Below are positions 62,141 to 64,000 of a stretch of 64,000 nt of DNA, piece by piece. The notes beneath the pieces were generated by a model. It was not told the origin of the DNA, ran no database searches, and saw nothing but the letters and a program-made list of their open reading frames with translations. The stretch comes from Candidatus Enterococcus wittei (lineage in GTDB: Bacteria; Bacillota; Bacilli; Lactobacillales; Enterococcaceae), in the NCBI RefSeq assembly GCF_002140175.1, contig NZ_NGMO01000001.1, positions 523,162 through 587,161 of the forward strand, given 5' to 3'. How positions within the stretch are numbered: the stretch's first letter is position 1; the number at the start of each line of letters is the position of its first letter. Both the position numbers and the translations under genes were made by a program.

Positions 62141-62983
62141 TCAGCTAGGCTCGTTATTCTTTCCCCAGAGTTCGATCTGTGTTAATGCTGGAAAAGGAGA
62201 AGGATCTGATCCTTGTATCAAATCACCGAATACAACTCGTCTCGTTTTTATTGGAGCAAATGAAAAACTCTGTGGAGCTGCTGTTTTTTTGGTAGAAAAT
62301 GTTGATGCCGTGCCATCTTCAAAGTACAAGGTCACCTTCTCCCAATAACTATCATGAGGAAAATCTGCTCGCCACGTAAATACCACTTTATCTAATAAAA
62401 CTTCTCGTCCAAAATCGATCGTCATTGTAGCATCAGCTTGCTGATTGATTCCCCAAGATTGAAAAGGATAAGAACCATGGGAATGATTAGCGTAGATTCC
62501 GTCAATGGCATTGCAGGCAAAAAATGTAGCATCATTTCGAGTCTCAACATTCGCAAAAGCATGTGGATAAGCTCCGGTATCTTCTTTTTGATCATGTGGA
62601 TTTAAGGCAAGATTGCGATATGTTCCCACCTCTTCTTTTGAAGCCACACGTACACTTAGATAATGACGTTTTCCAGCAAAACGAGTTTCTGGTCTGGCTT
62701 TCATGCGCTTAGGACTGTAAGAAATTTCATAGATCCATTTCATTCCAGGTAAATAAATCAACGAAGTATCCAATGTTTCATCGAGCTTTACCATTAAATA
62801 ACTACCTGGTTGATCTGTTTCAATTACTACTTGATCTCCCTCTTCGTAGCTAAACTTTCTCATAGCCAAATGTACTAGATCTTTGCCGATAACCATTAAA
62901 TCTTTTTCGTTTTCTTCTTCTCCTTGAAGATGTTTTTTTAGCCTGCCTTCTTTGTTATATATTGCCAGTTTCAATTCCGTCAT
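62141..62983 (-). CDS. Protein with discoidin (F5/8C)-like C-terminal domain, function unknown
   Basis: 280 aa. The N-terminal 115 residues are a beta-rich part (LKLAIYNKEGRL, DQVVIETDQPGSYLMVKLDE). The C-terminal part, from YRNLALNPHDQKE, has the jelly-roll pattern of carbohydrate-binding discoidin domains: FACNAIDG, SWGINQQADATMTIDFG, VVFTWRADFPHDSYWEKVTLY and TQIELWG. No signal peptide, so apparently cytoplasmic, which is odd for such a domain. AGGAGG precedes ATG 62983. It converges with the LacI gene and may belong to the same sugar theme; I do not assign a role. Confidence 0.65.
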   Translation of the reverse strand: MTELKLAIYNKEGRLKKHLQGEEENEKDLMVIGKDLVHLAMRKFSYEEGDQVVIETDQPGSYLMVKLDETLDTSLIYLPGMKWIYEISYSPKRMKARPETRFAGKRHYLSVRVASKEEVGTYRNLALNPHDQKEDTGAYPHAFANVETRNDATFFACNAIDGIYANHSHGSYPFQSWGINQQADATMTIDFGREVLLDKVVFTWRADFPHDSYWEKVTLYFEDGTASTFSTKKTAAPQSFSFAPIKTRRVVFGDLIQGSDPSPFPALTQIELWGKNNEPS

Positions 62984-63510
62984 TATTCATCCTCCTAAAG
63001 TACTTTCCATTTATTATAACGTGAAAGCAGCGAAAAGAAAACGGTTTATTTTACTAAATATTTACTAATAGATTTCTAGAAAATATATACTAAAAGCAAT
63101 CTCATCAAATAAATCGACTAGCTATTTTCTTTACAATACAATCTATTTATTGATAGACTTTTTCCTTCCTCACTAAGCTTAAGTAACACCATCATTTCAT
63201 GAATATCCGCTTATCTACAGTAAGGTCTGTACAGAATTTGAAATGTACATGATAGACTACAGAATTCTGCTTTTTTATATTTCATACAATGTCATCATTC
63301 CATTTTTTCGTATTATATGTATTAAATTTATTTACATCATTTTAATCGATTCACTCTTAGTTTTCACTTCCATCACTAGCAAGTGGCTCTATACTTTTTG
63401 ATGTTGGTGGATTCCACTGACATCTTTTTTATTGAGAAAAAAAGATAGAAAAGACACCTTGAAATCCTTTAGAATTGATTTGGCATAACCATTCATAAGG
63501 AGGACTCAAG
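62984..63510. other. Intergenic region up to the IS transposase
   Basis: 527 bases, very AT-rich to about 63385, where an IS end probably begins. No ORF is supported. Confidence 0.5.
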
Positions 63511-64000
63511 ATGTCTCATACTCAGCTTATCAAATATACTCTAAATATTCTAGACCTAATATCCATTTTGAGGAAAATTGCTTAACGAAAGAAAAGTACA
63601 AAGGCCAAATTTGCATGATCTATCGTGGGAGGCTTCGCTATTCACCTGAAAAATGTGTTCATTGCCACTGTGTCGTCCCCTCTCAGCTTATCCGTTGGGG
63701 GACGACAACCGTTCGGTTGTTACTCAATGATGTTTCTGAATACCGAACTTATTTAGAATTGAAGAAACAACGCTTTAAATGTAAGTCTTGTCATAAAACC
63801 TTTGTTGCCGATACTTCGGTTGCTGAAAAGCACTGTTTTATTAGTCAAAAGGTCCGTTGGTCTGTCGTCACTCGTTTAAAGAAGAACACTTCAATGACCG
63901 AAATTGCCTACCAAAAAAATATTTCTGTCTCTTCCGTTTATCGAATCATGAAAAAATTTTATCGTCCATTGAATCCCTTGAAACAAAGCTTACCAAAAAC
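63386..64000 (+). mobile_element. ISL3-family insertion sequence (left part, runs off the right edge)
   Basis: The left end is placed near 63386 because GGCTCTATACTTTTTGATGT looks like an ISL3-type terminal repeat beginning GGCTCT; the right end and target duplication are outside the window. The body encodes an IS1251-like transposase. The family call rests on the transposase zinc ribbon and HTH. Confidence 0.75.
63511..64000 (+). pseudogene. ISL3-family transposase, frameshifted and cut by the window edge
   Basis: ATG 63511 follows AAGGAGGACTCAAG and starts MSHTQLIKYTLNILD, but the frame closes at 63585. From 63558 the reading continues in the -1 frame as NIHFEENCLTKEKYKGQICM, then CVHCHC...RFKCKSCHKTF (ISL3 zinc ribbon) and TRLKKNTSMTEIAYQKNISV (HTH). 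One base is missing between 63555 and 63557 (GACCT where GACCCT is expected). The copy here should be inactive unless the lost base is a sequencing error or frameshifting occurs. Confidence 0.85.

Overview
The window looks like chromosomal DNA of an Enterococcus, most likely the E. faecium/hirae/durans group. The evidence is low G+C with AGGAGG-type ribosome sites, a mevalonate pathway made of a fused mvaE diverging from mvaS, a free-standing EF-Tu gene of streptococcal type (the tufB described in this group), Mga-, LacI- and GntR-type regulators with CcpA (cre) sites, a sortase-anchored surface protein and an ISL3-family IS. No tRNA, rRNA or CRISPR array was seen. Species cannot be fixed from sequence reading alone.

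Layout. 1-5.2 kb, minus strand: 5' part of dnaG, a P-type cation ATPase, a DUF368 lipid-carrier transporter and a membrane-anchored lysozyme-like protein. 5.4-8.7 kb, plus: a hydrolase-mprF pair. 8.8-11.2 kb, minus: tufB and a tocopherol-cyclase-like protein. 12.2-20.4 kb, minus: one giant gene (about 2733 aa) with a disordered N-terminus, about six tandem helical repeats, a central hydrophobic segment and a C-terminal HExxH zinc-protease motif. It looks like an undescribed single-chain toxin or effector, and a cre-like site sits at its possible promoter. 20.9-24.8 kb: small housekeeping and unknown genes.

24.9-29.2 kb, minus: ftsW-rodA plus a PAP2-LCP fusion, a cell-envelope operon preceded by what reads as a complete M-box (Mg2+) riboswitch with promoter and terminator. 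29.8-33.6 kb: mvaE and mvaS, divergent. 33.7-39.3 kb: a methyltransferase, a P2A ATPase behind a yybP-ykoY (Mn2+) riboswitch, and cardiolipin synthase. At 39437-39474 lies an exact Nextera mate-pair junction adapter flanked by a 20-bp duplication, which is a library or assembly artefact and not biology. 39.7-46.5 kb: an Mga-like regulator and a 1711-aa surface protein with five repeats of about 220 aa.

46.5-52.8 kb: a vitamin kinase, a universal stress protein, and a divergent phospho-beta-glucosidase / PTS IIC pair with a palindromic operator and cre, followed by its probable GntR regulator. 53.2-61.6 kb: a seven-gene minus-strand operon (small lipoprotein, DUF2264, GH88 unsaturated glucuronyl hydrolase, ABC solute-binding protein and two permeases, DUF624) divergent from a LacI regulator, probably for uptake and cleavage of unsaturated glycosaminoglycan disaccharides. 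62.1 kb to the end: an intracellular protein with a discoidin-like C-terminal domain and a frameshifted ISL3-type transposase cut by the window edge.

Two families of dispersed intergenic sequence recur: three copies of a 120-170 bp element, and at least five long terminator hairpins sharing a CGAAAAT core.
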